Source of the DNA: JADJWR01 sp964509545
Lineage (GTDB): Bacteria; Pseudomonadota; Gammaproteobacteria; Burkholderiales; Burkholderiaceae_F
DNA length: 64,000 nt
Assembly (NCBI GenBank): GCA_964509545.1
Contig: CAZDXQ010000006.1
Location: 62,001-126,000 of the forward strand
Direction: 5' to 3'
Shown here piece by piece: positions 50,394 to 58,913 of the stretch. The notes beneath the pieces are model-generated. The model was not told where the DNA came from, did no database searches, and saw only the letters and a list, made by a program, of their open reading frames with translations. Within the stretch, counting starts at the first letter, position 1. Every line of letters starts with the position of its first letter. Made by a program: the position numbers and the translations under genes.

Positions 50394-51828
50394 TCATGTG
50401 ACCTCCGCGGTGACCACGAGCCGGGAGAAGAACTCTTCGGCATGCGCGACCGACGGCTTCTTGGCGAAAAGCCGCTCGAACCTGCTGCTGTGGCCGGCGA
50501 AGTTGGTGTAGTGCCCGGCGCGTTCGGTCTGGATGCTGACCGGCACGAACACGTCGGCGTAACCGTTTTCCGGCGCCATCCAGGCGTTGAGGAAGATCAC
50601 CTTCGCGCCGCGCGGCAGGCCGGTGAAGTCGAAGCCTTCGCCCCAGACCAGCACCAGGTCGGTGCCGTCGGGCAACGCGATCGGCGCGTTTCCGAACAGC
50701 TCGCGCGCGGTGGTCGTGTTCGGGTTCTTGTCGGCGCGGATCAGCAGGTCGTCCTGCAGCACCTCGCCCGGCAGCGGCTGGTGATCGGCCTTGACGAAGC
50801 AGGTGAATCGGCCGCCCACCGCGCTCTTGAACGCCGCCAGTTCCTCGTTCGACCCCCAGCTGGAGACCAGCGCCGCCGGATGTCTTGCCTCGCCGATCAG
50901 GCGCCGTGCCGCAGCCACGGCCTGATCGAGCGTCGCCGCCTTGCCCTTGAGCATCGGCTGCTCGGCACGCGGCCGCTCGAAGAGCTTCGCCAGGTCGCGG
51001 CCCTTGTTGCAGATCCACGGGCCGTTGACCGCCGGGTTTTCCAGCGGCGTGACGCGCGCGATCTCGGTGTTCTGCTTCGGGTCGAGGTGATTGAGCTTCC
51101 ATTCGCGCTTGCGGTGCCAGAGGCTTACCGTGCAGCCGCGTGCGCAGCCCGGGCACACCGACGGCGTGGCCTGCAGGTACCAGACCCGCGCCTTGTGCAG
51201 GAATTGCTTGCTCAGCAGCGCGCCGACCGGACAGATGTCGACCACGTTGTCCGAATACGGGTCGTTGTTGAAGCGTCCGTCCTCGGCGGCGCGCACCAGC
51301 GAGTGATCGCCGCGGTTCTGGATCGCCAGCCCGTGCGAGCCCGAGATTTCGCGCGTGAAGCGCACGCAGCGCGAGCAGACGATGCAGCGCTCGTTGTCGA
51401 GCACGATGCGGTCGGACAGCTGGAAGTACTTGGTCGCCCTGACCTTCGGCACCGTGGACACCGACGGCTCGCCGTTGTAGGCGTAGTGGTGGTCCTGCAG
51501 CATGCATTCGCCGGCCTTGTCGCAGATGCCGCAGTCGACCGGGTGGTTGAGCAGGATGAACTGCAGGATCTGCTTGCGCTGTTCGCGCACCGTTTCCGAG
51601 TCGGTCAGCACGCGCATGCCTTCGCTGATCGGCATGTTGCAGGCGATGTCGGTCCAGCTGTCGCCGCCGCCCTCGGCCTCGACCTCGACCACGCAGAGGC
51701 GACAGTTGCCGGCCACCGACAGGTTCGGGTGCCAGCAGAAGTAGGGGATGTAGAAGCCGGCGGCCAGCGCCGCCTGCAGCACCGTCTGCCCCTTCTCGGC
51801 GTGGACCGGCTGGCCGTTGATGAAGAAG

Positions 51829-51836
<8 letters not shown>
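50394..51836 (-). CDS. nuoG: NADH:quinone oxidoreductase subunit G, short form
   Basis: The iron-sulfur-rich subunit, only 480 residues where 670-910 is usual. The N-terminal part is complete: [2Fe-2S] ligands in FCWHPNLSVAGNCRLC (C34, C45, C48), the His-Cys3 motif in HPVDCGICDKAGECMLQDHH near 105, then CIVCSRC with DICPVGAL (second 4Fe-4S set) near 150-210. CPGCARGC opens the molybdopterin-oxidoreductase-like domain near 233. That domain is abbreviated, retaining ERPRAEQPMLKG, VLVWGEGFDF and a C-terminal AENGYADV-like segment. The start at 51836 (PDFFINGQ) fits the family; a longer frame to 51929 overlaps nuoF. It overlaps nuoF by 8 bases. Confidence 0.92.
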
Positions 51837-53130
<1,294 letters not shown>

Positions 53131-53248
53131 GGTTAGTGCCCGCCCGGCCGCCCGAAGGGCACTAAGGCCTTGCAGGCCGCGCCACGGCGGGACGCCGTGG
53201 CACTCAGCCCCATCGGGGAGCAGCGAACGCTGTGAGCTTGGGGGTCCG
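53131..53248 (-). repeat. Intergenic repeat-family copy between nuoE and nuoF
   Basis: A 118-base spacer. The plus strand has CGCCCGGCCGCCCGAAGGGC, then an insert including GCCACGGCGGGACGCCGTGGC (a hairpin around 53182-53202), then CAGCCCCATCGGGGAGCAGC and GAGCTTGGGGGTCCGTC. The order of blocks matches the 63-bp unit between nuoA and nuoB, with divergence. Confidence 0.6.
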
Positions 53249-53737
53249 TCATTTCAGCTCCTGCAGCAGTGCGTCGATCCTGGCCGCGTCCATGTTCTCG
53301 TGATAGGTGTCGTTGACCATCACCACCGGCGCCGTGCCGCAGGAGCCCAGGCACTCGACCACCGACAACGTGAACCGGCCGTCTGGCGTGGTCTCGCCGA
53401 CCTTCACGCCGAGCTTGCGCGACAGGTCGTCGATCAGCCGCTCGGCCCCGCGCATCGAGCAGGAGACGTTGCGGCAGGCCTGCACATGCCAGCGGCCGAT
53501 CGGCTGGCGGCGGAACTGCGTGTAGAAGCTCAGCACCTCCTCGATCTGCACGCGCGGCACCCCGAGGTACTCGGTGAGCCACTCGATGTCCTGATCGGCG
53601 ACGTAGCCGCGCTCCTCCTGGATCCGGCGCAGGCAGGGCAGCGTCAGCGACGAATCGAAGCCCGCCGGGAAGCGCTTCTTCAGCCGCTCGAACTCGGGCT
53701 GCAAATGGCGCATCGATGGAATGTTGGGCGCGTTCAC
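53249..53737 (-). CDS. nuoE: NADH:quinone oxidoreductase subunit E
   Basis: A thioredoxin-fold [2Fe-2S] subunit of about 162 residues. The ligands are the first pair in VQACRNVSCSMRGAE near 84-97 and the second in SVVECLGSCGTAPVVMVND near 124-142. The start is uncertain: GTG at 53737 has GGAG eight bases upstream and is preferred; GTG 53761 and ATG 53713 are alternatives, the last removing only eight residues that are not conserved. A REP-type inverted repeat lies immediately upstream, between nuoD and nuoE. Confidence 0.92.
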   Translation of the reverse strand: MNAPNIPSMRHLQPEFERLKKRFPAGFDSSLTLPCLRRIQEERGYVADQDIEWLTEYLGVPRVQIEEVLSFYTQFRRQPIGRWHVQACRNVSCSMRGAERLIDDLSRKLGVKVGETTPDGRFTLSVVECLGSCGTAPVVMVNDTYHENMDAARIDALLQELK

Positions 53738-53763
53738 TGCGAACACTCCGTGGCCCGGCACAT

Positions 53764-53886
53764 CGGGGTCAGAGTCCGATTTCCGGGACGTGCTGGAAAA
53801 ACGGGGTCAGAGTCGAATTTCCGGCACACGCCAACCCACAGAGCGAGCCGCAGCGGCGGAAATTCGACTCTGACCCCGTTTTTTCC
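53764..53886 (-). repeat. REP/BIME-type inverted repeat between nuoD and nuoE
   Basis: Two arms pair almost perfectly: 53795-53823 (ending CAGAGTCGAATTTCCG) and 53857-53886 (starting CGGAAATTCGACTCTGACCC), about 29 bp with one extra base in the right arm, separated by 33 bases. A third, partial copy (CGGGGTCAGAGTCCGATTTC) lies at 53764-53783. The GGGGTCAGAGTCGAATT core is a frequent betaproteobacterial REP sequence that I associate with RAYT-type transposases; no transposase is encoded here. Confidence 0.85.
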
Positions 53887-53894
53887 TGTTCTTC

Positions 53895-55121
53895 TCATCG
53901 GTCGCACTCCCCGCCGATCATGTTGATCGAGCCGAAAGTCGGCACGATGTCGGCGAGCTGGTAGCCCTCGAGCATCTTGTGCGCGCCGCCCATGTGCACA
54001 AAGCTCGGCGCCCGGCAGTGCACCTTGTACGGCGTGCCGCCGCCGGTGCTCACCAGATAGAAGCCCAGCTCGCCGTTGGCGCCCTCGTGGGCGACGTAGA
54101 CGTCGCCGGCCGGCACCTGCGGGCCGTCCATGATCAGCTTGAAGTGGTTGATCAGCGATTCGATCTCGCCGTAGACGAGCGGCTTCGGCGGCAGCACGCA
54201 GCGGCGGTCGTCGACATTGATCGGGCCCTGTCCCTTTTCCTGCAGCAGATCGACCAGCTGGCGGATCATGTGGATCGACTCGTCGATCTCGCGCATGCGC
54301 ACGTAGTAGCGGTCGTAGTTGTCGCCCTTGATGCCGGTCGGGACCTCGAAGTCGAGTTCGGCGTAGGCGAGGTAGGGCGTGTCCTTGCGCAGGTCGCGCG
54401 GCGCCCCCGTGGAGCGCAGGATCGGCCCGCTGTAGCCCCAGTTGATCGCGTCCGCCGTCGAGATGCAGCCGACGTCGCGCATCCGGTCGATGAAGATCCG
54501 GTTGCGGTCGACCAGGCCGTGCACGCGGCCGAGGAAATCGTCGGACTGGGTCAGGATCTCCTCGAGGCGCGCGAGCCAGCCCTCGGGCAGGTCGCGCGCC
54601 AGGCCGCCGATGCGGCCGTAGCTGTAGGTCAGGCGCGCGCCGGTCAGATCCGCCAGGTGCTCGTAAATGTAGTCGCGGATGGTCACCAGGTACAGGAACG
54701 CGGTCATCGCGCCCAGTTCCATCAACGCCGCGGCGATGCAGGTCAGGTGGTCGCACACGCGCGAGTACTCGGCCAGCAGCGTGCGCAGGTACTTCGCCCG
54801 CGGCGTGATCTCGATGCCCATCAGCGTCTCGACGGCGTCGCAGTAGGCGAAGTTGTTGATCAGCGCCGAGCAGTAGTTCAGCCGGTCGACGTAGGGAATC
54901 AGGTTGTGCCAGGTGTGCGCCTCGCACTCCTTCTCGAAGCCGCGGTGCAGGTAGCCGCAGTGCACGTCAGCGCGCAGCACCCGTTCGCCGTCGAGCTCGG
55001 CGACGATCTGGATCGTGCCGTGCGTGGCCGGATGCGACGGGCCGATGTTGACGATGGTCGTGTCGTCGCGCGAAGGTCCAGTGAAGGCCGGACGGATCGG
55101 ATTGGGCAGCTTCGTGTCCAA
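53895..55121 (-). CDS. nuoD: NADH:quinone oxidoreductase subunit D
   Basis: The 49-kDa subunit forming the quinone pocket with NuoB, 408 residues. NIGPSHPATHGTIQIVAELD near 26-45 carries the quinone-binding His and the surrounding loop. RADVHCGYLHRGFEKECE near 50-67, YCSALINNFAYCDAVE near 83 and the C-terminal RAPSFVHMGG and DIVPTFGSINMIGGECDR are standard. It is not fused to NuoC, which is encoded separately 4 bases upstream. The YSYGRIGGLARDLPEGW block near 167 differs from the AAYFRPGGV form common in Betaproteobacteria. Confidence 0.95.
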   Translation of the reverse strand: MDTKLPNPIRPAFTGPSRDDTTIVNIGPSHPATHGTIQIVAELDGERVLRADVHCGYLHRGFEKECEAHTWHNLIPYVDRLNYCSALINNFAYCDAVETLMGIEITPRAKYLRTLLAEYSRVCDHLTCIAAALMELGAMTAFLYLVTIRDYIYEHLADLTGARLTYSYGRIGGLARDLPEGWLARLEEILTQSDDFLGRVHGLVDRNRIFIDRMRDVGCISTADAINWGYSGPILRSTGAPRDLRKDTPYLAYAELDFEVPTGIKGDNYDRYYVRMREIDESIHMIRQLVDLLQEKGQGPINVDDRRCVLPPKPLVYGEIESLINHFKLIMDGPQVPAGDVYVAHEGANGELGFYLVSTGGGTPYKVHCRAPSFVHMGGAHKMLEGYQLADIVPTFGSINMIGGECDR

Positions 55122-55125
55122 GGCT

Positions 55126-55620
55126 CTACTCCCCGCGCGGCATCTCGTAACCTTCGCGGTACGGCACCAGCGGCTGCTCGCGCTCCTTCGGGTAGTCCTT
55201 GCGCAGCGGATGGCCGACGAAGCCCTCGTACAGCAGGATCGGCCGCAGATCCGGGTTGCCGGCGAAGACGATGCCGTACATCTCGTGGCACTCGCGCTCC
55301 ATGAAGTGCGCCGAGCCGTACAGCGAAACCAGCGAGTCGACCTTCGGTTCGGCCGCCGTCACCCACGCCTTCAGCCGCACGCGCAGCTTGTGCATCGTCG
55401 AATAAAGGTGCCAGACGACCTCGAAACGCGGCTCCCGGCCAAGCCAGTCGACCGCGGTGACGTCGGAGAACTGGTCGAAGCGGAACGCGTCCTTGAGCGT
55501 TCGTGCTACCTCGAGCACCGCCTGCGGCGCCACGTGCAGCACGAGCACGCCATGGGTCACCGTCGCCTCATCGATCTTCGGCGCCAGCGCCTCGCGGATG
55601 CGGTCGAACAGGGCCGTCAT
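55126..55620 (-). CDS. nuoC: NADH:quinone oxidoreductase subunit C
   Basis: The 30-kDa subunit, 164 residues. AHFMERECHEMYGIVFAGNPDL near 104-125 and FVGHPLRKDYPKEREQPLV near 133-151 are the conserved C-terminal blocks. The domain is compact compared with the roughly 200 residues usual in Betaproteobacteria. It lies between nuoB (3-base gap) and nuoD (4-base gap), so transcription and translation are tightly linked. Confidence 0.94.
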   Translation of the reverse strand: MTALFDRIREALAPKIDEATVTHGVLVLHVAPQAVLEVARTLKDAFRFDQFSDVTAVDWLGREPRFEVVWHLYSTMHKLRVRLKAWVTAAEPKVDSLVSLYGSAHFMERECHEMYGIVFAGNPDLRPILLYEGFVGHPLRKDYPKEREQPLVPYREGYEMPRGE

Positions 55621-55623
55621 CGT

Positions 55624-56139
55624 TCAGAACCTGTCGTTGACGATAAGGTGCTGCTGGTTGGCGATCTTCTCCTGCAGCTTCATGATCCCGTCGATCACCA
55701 TCTCCGGCCGCGGCGGGCAGCCCGGGACGTAGACGTCGACTGGCAGGATGCGATCGATCCCCTGCACCGCCGCGTAGTTGTTGTAGAAGCCGCCGCTGGT
55801 GGCGCACACGCCGAAGGCCAGCACCCATTTCGGCTCGCACATCTGCTCCCACACCTTGAGCAGGATCGGTGCCTGCTTGTGCGTAATCGTGCCGACCACC
55901 ATCAGCAGGTCCGACTGGCGCGGCGTGAAGCGCGGCAGCGCGGCGCCGAAGCGGTCGGTGTCGTACGGCGTCGAACTGACCGCCATGAACTCCATCGCGC
56001 AGCAGGCGGTGACGAACGGATAGGGAAACAGCGAGAACTTGCGCGCCCAGCCGATCAGTTCGTCCTTGCGCGTCGAGATGTACTCGAACGCGCCCGACTT
56101 CTGCGACTCGGGCCGGATCGGAATCATGCGATCGCTCAT
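55624..56139 (-). CDS. nuoB: NADH:quinone oxidoreductase subunit B (cluster N2)
   Basis: The 20-kDa subunit, 171 residues, holding the terminal 4Fe-4S cluster N2. The ligands are the tandem pair C46-C47 in TACCAMEF, C112 in FGVCATSGG and C141 in PGCPPRPE; the 29-residue spacing of the last two matches other NuoB proteins. The start at 56139 (MSDRMIPIRPESQ) is chosen because the open frame upstream runs through the tandem repeat; an ATG at 56127 is an alternative. Confidence 0.94.
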   Translation of the reverse strand: MSDRMIPIRPESQKSGAFEYISTRKDELIGWARKFSLFPYPFVTACCAMEFMAVSSTPYDTDRFGAALPRFTPRQSDLLMVVGTITHKQAPILLKVWEQMCEPKWVLAFGVCATSGGFYNNYAAVQGIDRILPVDVYVPGCPPRPEMVIDGIMKLQEKIANQQHLIVNDRF

Positions 56140-56148
56140 CTCTGTGGC

Positions 56149-56287
56149 GCCCGGCCGCCCGAAGCCACTGAGCGCCCCCTCGGGGGGCAGCGAGCGAAGC
56201 GAGCGTGGGGGCCCGATCCTTCCCGCCCGGCCGCCCGAAGCCACTGAGCGCCCCCTCGGGGGGCAGCGAGCGAAGCGAGCGTGGGGG
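56149..56287 (-). repeat. Perfect 63-bp tandem direct repeat between nuoA and nuoB
   Basis: Two identical 63-base units, 56149-56211 and 56225-56287, are separated by 13 bases. Each begins GCCCGGCCGCCCGAAGCC, contains the palindrome GCCCCCTCGGGGGGC and ends GCGAGCGAAGCGAGCGTGGG followed by GG. Identity of the two copies points to a recent duplication or to gene conversion. Single, diverged copies of the unit occur in spacers of nqr and nuo. Confidence 0.95.
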
Positions 56288-56296
56288 TCTCGTTCA

Positions 56297-56662
56297 TCAG
56301 TCGGTCACCGCCTCGAGGAGCTTCGCCCGGTAGACGTAGAGCAGCACCAGGACCAGCAGGAAAACGAAGATGCCGAAGGTGGCGAGCATGAAGCCGTCGA
56401 GCGGCTGCGCGCCCAGTGTCCACAGGATCAGGAACACCGTCTCCAGGTCGAAAAGGATGAAGACGATCGCCACCGCGTAGTACTTCACCGGGACCGCGTG
56501 CACGTCGCGCGTGTCGAGGATGGTCGCGCCACACTCGAACGGCTCCTGCTTGATCGCGGTCATCGCCGGCTTCGGGCCGAGCAGCTTGTTCGCCAGCAAC
56601 ATCACGCCGACGAAGCCGAGGATCGCGATCAGGTACAGCAGGAAGACGGCATAGGGGTTCAT
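56297..56662 (-). CDS. nuoA: NADH:quinone oxidoreductase subunit A
   Basis: A membrane subunit of 121 residues with three helices. EPFECGATILDTRDVHAVPVKYYAVAIVFILFDLETVFL (about 41-80) contains the conserved cysteine loop over the quinone cavity and the acidic residues of TM2; the C-terminal YRAKLLEAVTD is typical in style. It is the first gene of the fourteen-gene nuo operon. The start lies at the end of a 313-base non-coding region that holds an FNR-like palindrome. Confidence 0.94.
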   Translation of the reverse strand: MNPYAVFLLYLIAILGFVGVMLLANKLLGPKPAMTAIKQEPFECGATILDTRDVHAVPVKYYAVAIVFILFDLETVFLILWTLGAQPLDGFMLATFGIFVFLLVLVLLYVYRAKLLEAVTD

Positions 56663-56975
56663 TGGCGGCGGTCTTCGTCGGCGTGGCAGGGTCGGGATCG
56701 GCTCGAGCAGCGCAGCGGCCCGCCGCGCTCGTGTCCTGCGCGTACGTTACGCGGTCCCCTCGCGTGTCGGCAGCATGTCGAGTGTGTTTCTGCAGTGCGG
56801 CTGTGTTACGGAGTCCGTTCCAGCCCTTTTCGCGTTCCCGCTACCCTAGGCGCACTGCGGATGCGCTTTTTGATGACCGTCAACGGAACGCGGCTTGGCC
56901 ACGGGTCGCGCGTTCGCAACGCCGCGGTGTTGAGGCGGCCGTGCATCGGCATGGCACCGACGACGGCGCCGTGCG
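56663..56975 (-). other. Non-coding region upstream of nuoA
   Basis: 313 bases between nuoA and the CBS gene, presumably the promoter region of the nuo operon. It has lower GC than its neighbours in the stretch around 56720-56890. The one clear element is the TTGAT-N4-GTCAA palindrome at 56870-56883. No tRNA or secG is present, unlike the usual betaproteobacterial context upstream of nuoA. Confidence 0.6.
56870..56883 (-). promoter_or_regulatory. FNR/FixK-like palindrome upstream of nuoA
   Basis: TTGATGACCGTCAA on the plus strand (TTGACGGTCATCAA in the direction of nuo) fits TTGA(T/C)-N4-(G/A)TCAA. It lies about 208 bases before the nuoA start codon and about 93 bases beyond the stop of the CBS gene. 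The third palindrome of this type in the window. Confidence 0.5.
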
Positions 56976-57404
56976 TCAGCCGTTGCGGTAAGCGAGACGG
57001 CGGCGCTGCTCGCAGACGAACTCTTCGAGTTCCGGATCGAGCGCCTTGCGCGCCGAAACGATGCCGATCGGCCGGCCATCCTCGACCACCGGCAGGTGGC
57101 GGAAGCCGTGCTCGTGCATCAGCGCCATCGCATGACCGAAGCTGCGCTCGGGCGCAACGGTCACCGGCGCCGGCGTCATCACCTCGGCGAGCCGCGTACG
57201 GCGCGGCTCGAGACCGCGGGCGACGACCCGAAACACTGCGTCGCGCTCGCTGAAGATTCCCACCAGCCGCTCGCCATCGACGACGACGACCGCGCCGACG
57301 TGGCGGCGGGCCATCATCTCGGCCGCCTTCTGCACCGAGGTGCGCGGCGAGGCGGTGACGAAGCGGTTCCGCGCGATCAAACTGCGGACCGGCTGGCTGA
57401 GCAC
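56976..57404 (-). CDS. Tandem CBS-domain protein upstream of nuo
   Basis: A soluble protein of 142 residues made of two CBS domains. The first (about 15-70) has TSVQKAAEMMARRHVGAVVVVDGERLVGIFSERD, the second (about 78-135) FGHAMALMHEHGFRHLPVVEDGRPIGIVSARK. A GTG start at 57404 with GGGAGG five bases upstream gives VLSQPVRSLI as the N-terminus; the frame extends far upstream but is low-complexity there and not coding. It lies between the ferredoxin gene (220 bases away) and nuoA. It is similar in layout to the CBS protein in the nqr operon, and may likewise sense adenylates; this is inference. Confidence 0.8.
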   Translation of the reverse strand: MLSQPVRSLIARNRFVTASPRTSVQKAAEMMARRHVGAVVVVDGERLVGIFSERDAVFRVVARGLEPRRTRLAEVMTPAPVTVAPERSFGHAMALMHEHGFRHLPVVEDGRPIGIVSARKALDPELEEFVCEQRRRLAYRNG

Positions 57405-57624
57405 GGCGACCTCCCTGTGCGACGGCGGCCTGCAGCCGCCGCTTCCGCGCGCGGCGCCCGTGCGGGCGGGCCGATCACGATGCCGGCACAAACAGGCGTC
57501 GATGCGTCGCAGGGTCAAACGTAGCGATTGCAGCCGACGGCGTGTTGACCATGGGCAACGCCCATCGCTGCGGGCGTTGCCTGCCGCGTACGCGCTGCAC
57601 GCCGCAGCCGCGCAGCAGGCGAGG

Positions 57625-57870
57625 TCAGCCGTGCAGACTCTGGTACTTGGCCAGCAGCTCGTCCTTCGTTTCCGCGTGGTTCGGGTCGGGGACGATGCAG
57701 TCCGCGGGGCAGACGTCGATGCACTGCGGCTCGTCGTGGGCGCCGACGCACTCGGTGCACTTGGCCGGGTCGATGACGTAAATCGGGCTGCCGACGCTGA
57801 TCGCCTCGTTCGGGCAGACCGGCTTGCAGGCATCGCAGGCGGTGCAGTCGTCGTTGATCAGAAGTGCCAT
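57625..57870 (-). CDS. 2[4Fe-4S] ferredoxin, YfhL-like
   Basis: A ferredoxin of 81 residues. Cluster 1 ligands are C9, C12, C15 and C19 in DCTACDACKPVCP; cluster 2 uses CTEC near 38-41 and, after an insertion (VGAHDEPQ), CIDVCPADC. The split second motif and the C-terminal extension (about 25 residues) place it in the YfhL/Alv group of low-potential ferredoxins. It is encoded 38 bases after the dihydroorotate-dehydrogenase-like gene and downstream of nifJ, so it is the natural electron acceptor of the pyruvate oxidoreductase. Confidence 0.9.
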   Translation of the reverse strand: MALLINDDCTACDACKPVCPNEAISVGSPIYVIDPAKCTECVGAHDEPQCIDVCPADCIVPDPNHAETKDELLAKYQSLHG

Positions 57871-57908
57871 TTCGCTCTCCTCGATGAAAATGTCCGGCAG
57901 CCGATAGC

Positions 57909-58913
57909 CTAGACGAATTCGCTCGTGTAAGAGCGCAGCGCCTTCATGTAATTGGCGCGCTCGAAGGCGTCCGGATCGGGGCACGACTGCTGCGACAGCG
58001 ATCCCTTCAGCTGCGCCACCGACGCATACTCGCGCTCGCTCATCCATGCCTCGATGCCCTTGACCAGCGCGCCGACGTGATTCGGGCCGCGGGTGAGCAG
58101 GCTCGACGCCAGCATCACGCAGTCGGCACCGGCCAGCAGCAGCTTTAGCACGTCTTCGGCCGTGTGCGCGCCGCCGGTGGCGGCGAGGCTGGCGTCGACG
58201 CGGCCGCGCAGGATGGCGATCCAGCGCAGCGCCAGGCGCAATTCGTCGGAAGTGGACAGCACCAGATGCGGCGCCACCTCCAGTTCGTCGAGCAGGATGT
58301 CCGGCTGCAGGAAGCGGTTGAACAGCACGAGCCCCTTCGCCCCGGCCTTCGCCAGCCGCGACGCCATGTTCGCCATCGCCGAGAAGTAAGGCGCGACCTT
58401 GACCGCGACCGGCACGCTGACCTGCTGCGTCACCGACCGCACCAGATCGACATAGCGCTGCTCGACCTCGGTGCTGGTGTCGTCGATGCTGGCGGCGAGG
58501 AAGTAGACGTTCAGCTCGATCGCGTCGGCGCCGGCCTCCTGGAACTTGCGCGCGATGCTGGTCCAGCCGCCGGTGGTGTAGCCGTTCAGGCTGGCGATCA
58601 CCGGCACCGACAGCGCGCGCTTGGCGTCGGCGATCAGCTGCAGGTACTTGTCCGGACCGGTGGCGTACTGCATCTCGGGGAAGAAGCCCTGCGCCTCGGG
58701 CGAAAGCTCGGCCCCGTACTCCATCAGGTTGTGCGCCGACATCTCGTCGTGCTCGACCTCTTCCTCGAACAGCGACTTCAGCACCACCGCGGCGATACCG
58801 GCGTCCTGCAGGCGCTTGAGACTGTCGACCGAGGCCGTCAGCGGCGAGGCCGAGGCCACGATCGGATGGGCCAGATCCAGGCCGAGGTAACGGGTGCGAA
58901 GATCGACGCTCAT
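57909..58913 (-). CDS. Dihydroorotate-dehydrogenase-like flavoprotein
   Basis: A TIM-barrel protein of 334 residues. YLGLDLAHPIVASASPLTAS at the N-terminus, VPVIASLNGYTTGGWTSIARKF near 103-124, ADAIELNVYF near 129 and VPVAVKVAPYFSAMANMASRL near 171 follow the FMN-binding layout of class 1 dihydroorotate dehydrogenases and dihydropyrimidine dehydrogenase C-terminal halves. Residues for orotate are not obviously conserved (NVYFLAAS rather than N-S-CPN), and no iron-sulfur motif is present. The start codon overlaps the nifJ stop (ATGA), so it is coupled to pyruvate:ferredoxin oxidoreductase. A role in pyrimidine synthesis is unlikely; an electron-transfer partner of PFOR is more plausible. Confidence 0.78.
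   Translation of the reverse strand: MSVDLRTRYLGLDLAHPIVASASPLTASVDSLKRLQDAGIAAVVLKSLFEEEVEHDEMSAHNLMEYGAELSPEAQGFFPEMQYATGPDKYLQLIADAKRALSVPVIASLNGYTTGGWTSIARKFQEAGADAIELNVYFLAASIDDTSTEVEQRYVDLVRSVTQQVSVPVAVKVAPYFSAMANMASRLAKAGAKGLVLFNRFLQPDILLDELEVAPHLVLSTSDELRLALRWIAILRGRVDASLAATGGAHTAEDVLKLLLAGADCVMLASSLLTRGPNHVGALVKGIEAWMSEREYASVAQLKGSLSQQSCPDPDAFERANYMKALRSYTSEFV

Noticed and set aside
56140..56296. CRISPR array at the tandem repeats
   Set aside because: Only two 63-bp units with a 13-base spacer and no cas genes; fits duplicated intergenic repeat.
57909..58913. True dihydroorotate dehydrogenase (pyrD)
   Set aside because: Orotate-contact asparagines are not evident and the gene is coupled to nifJ rather than to pyrimidine genes.
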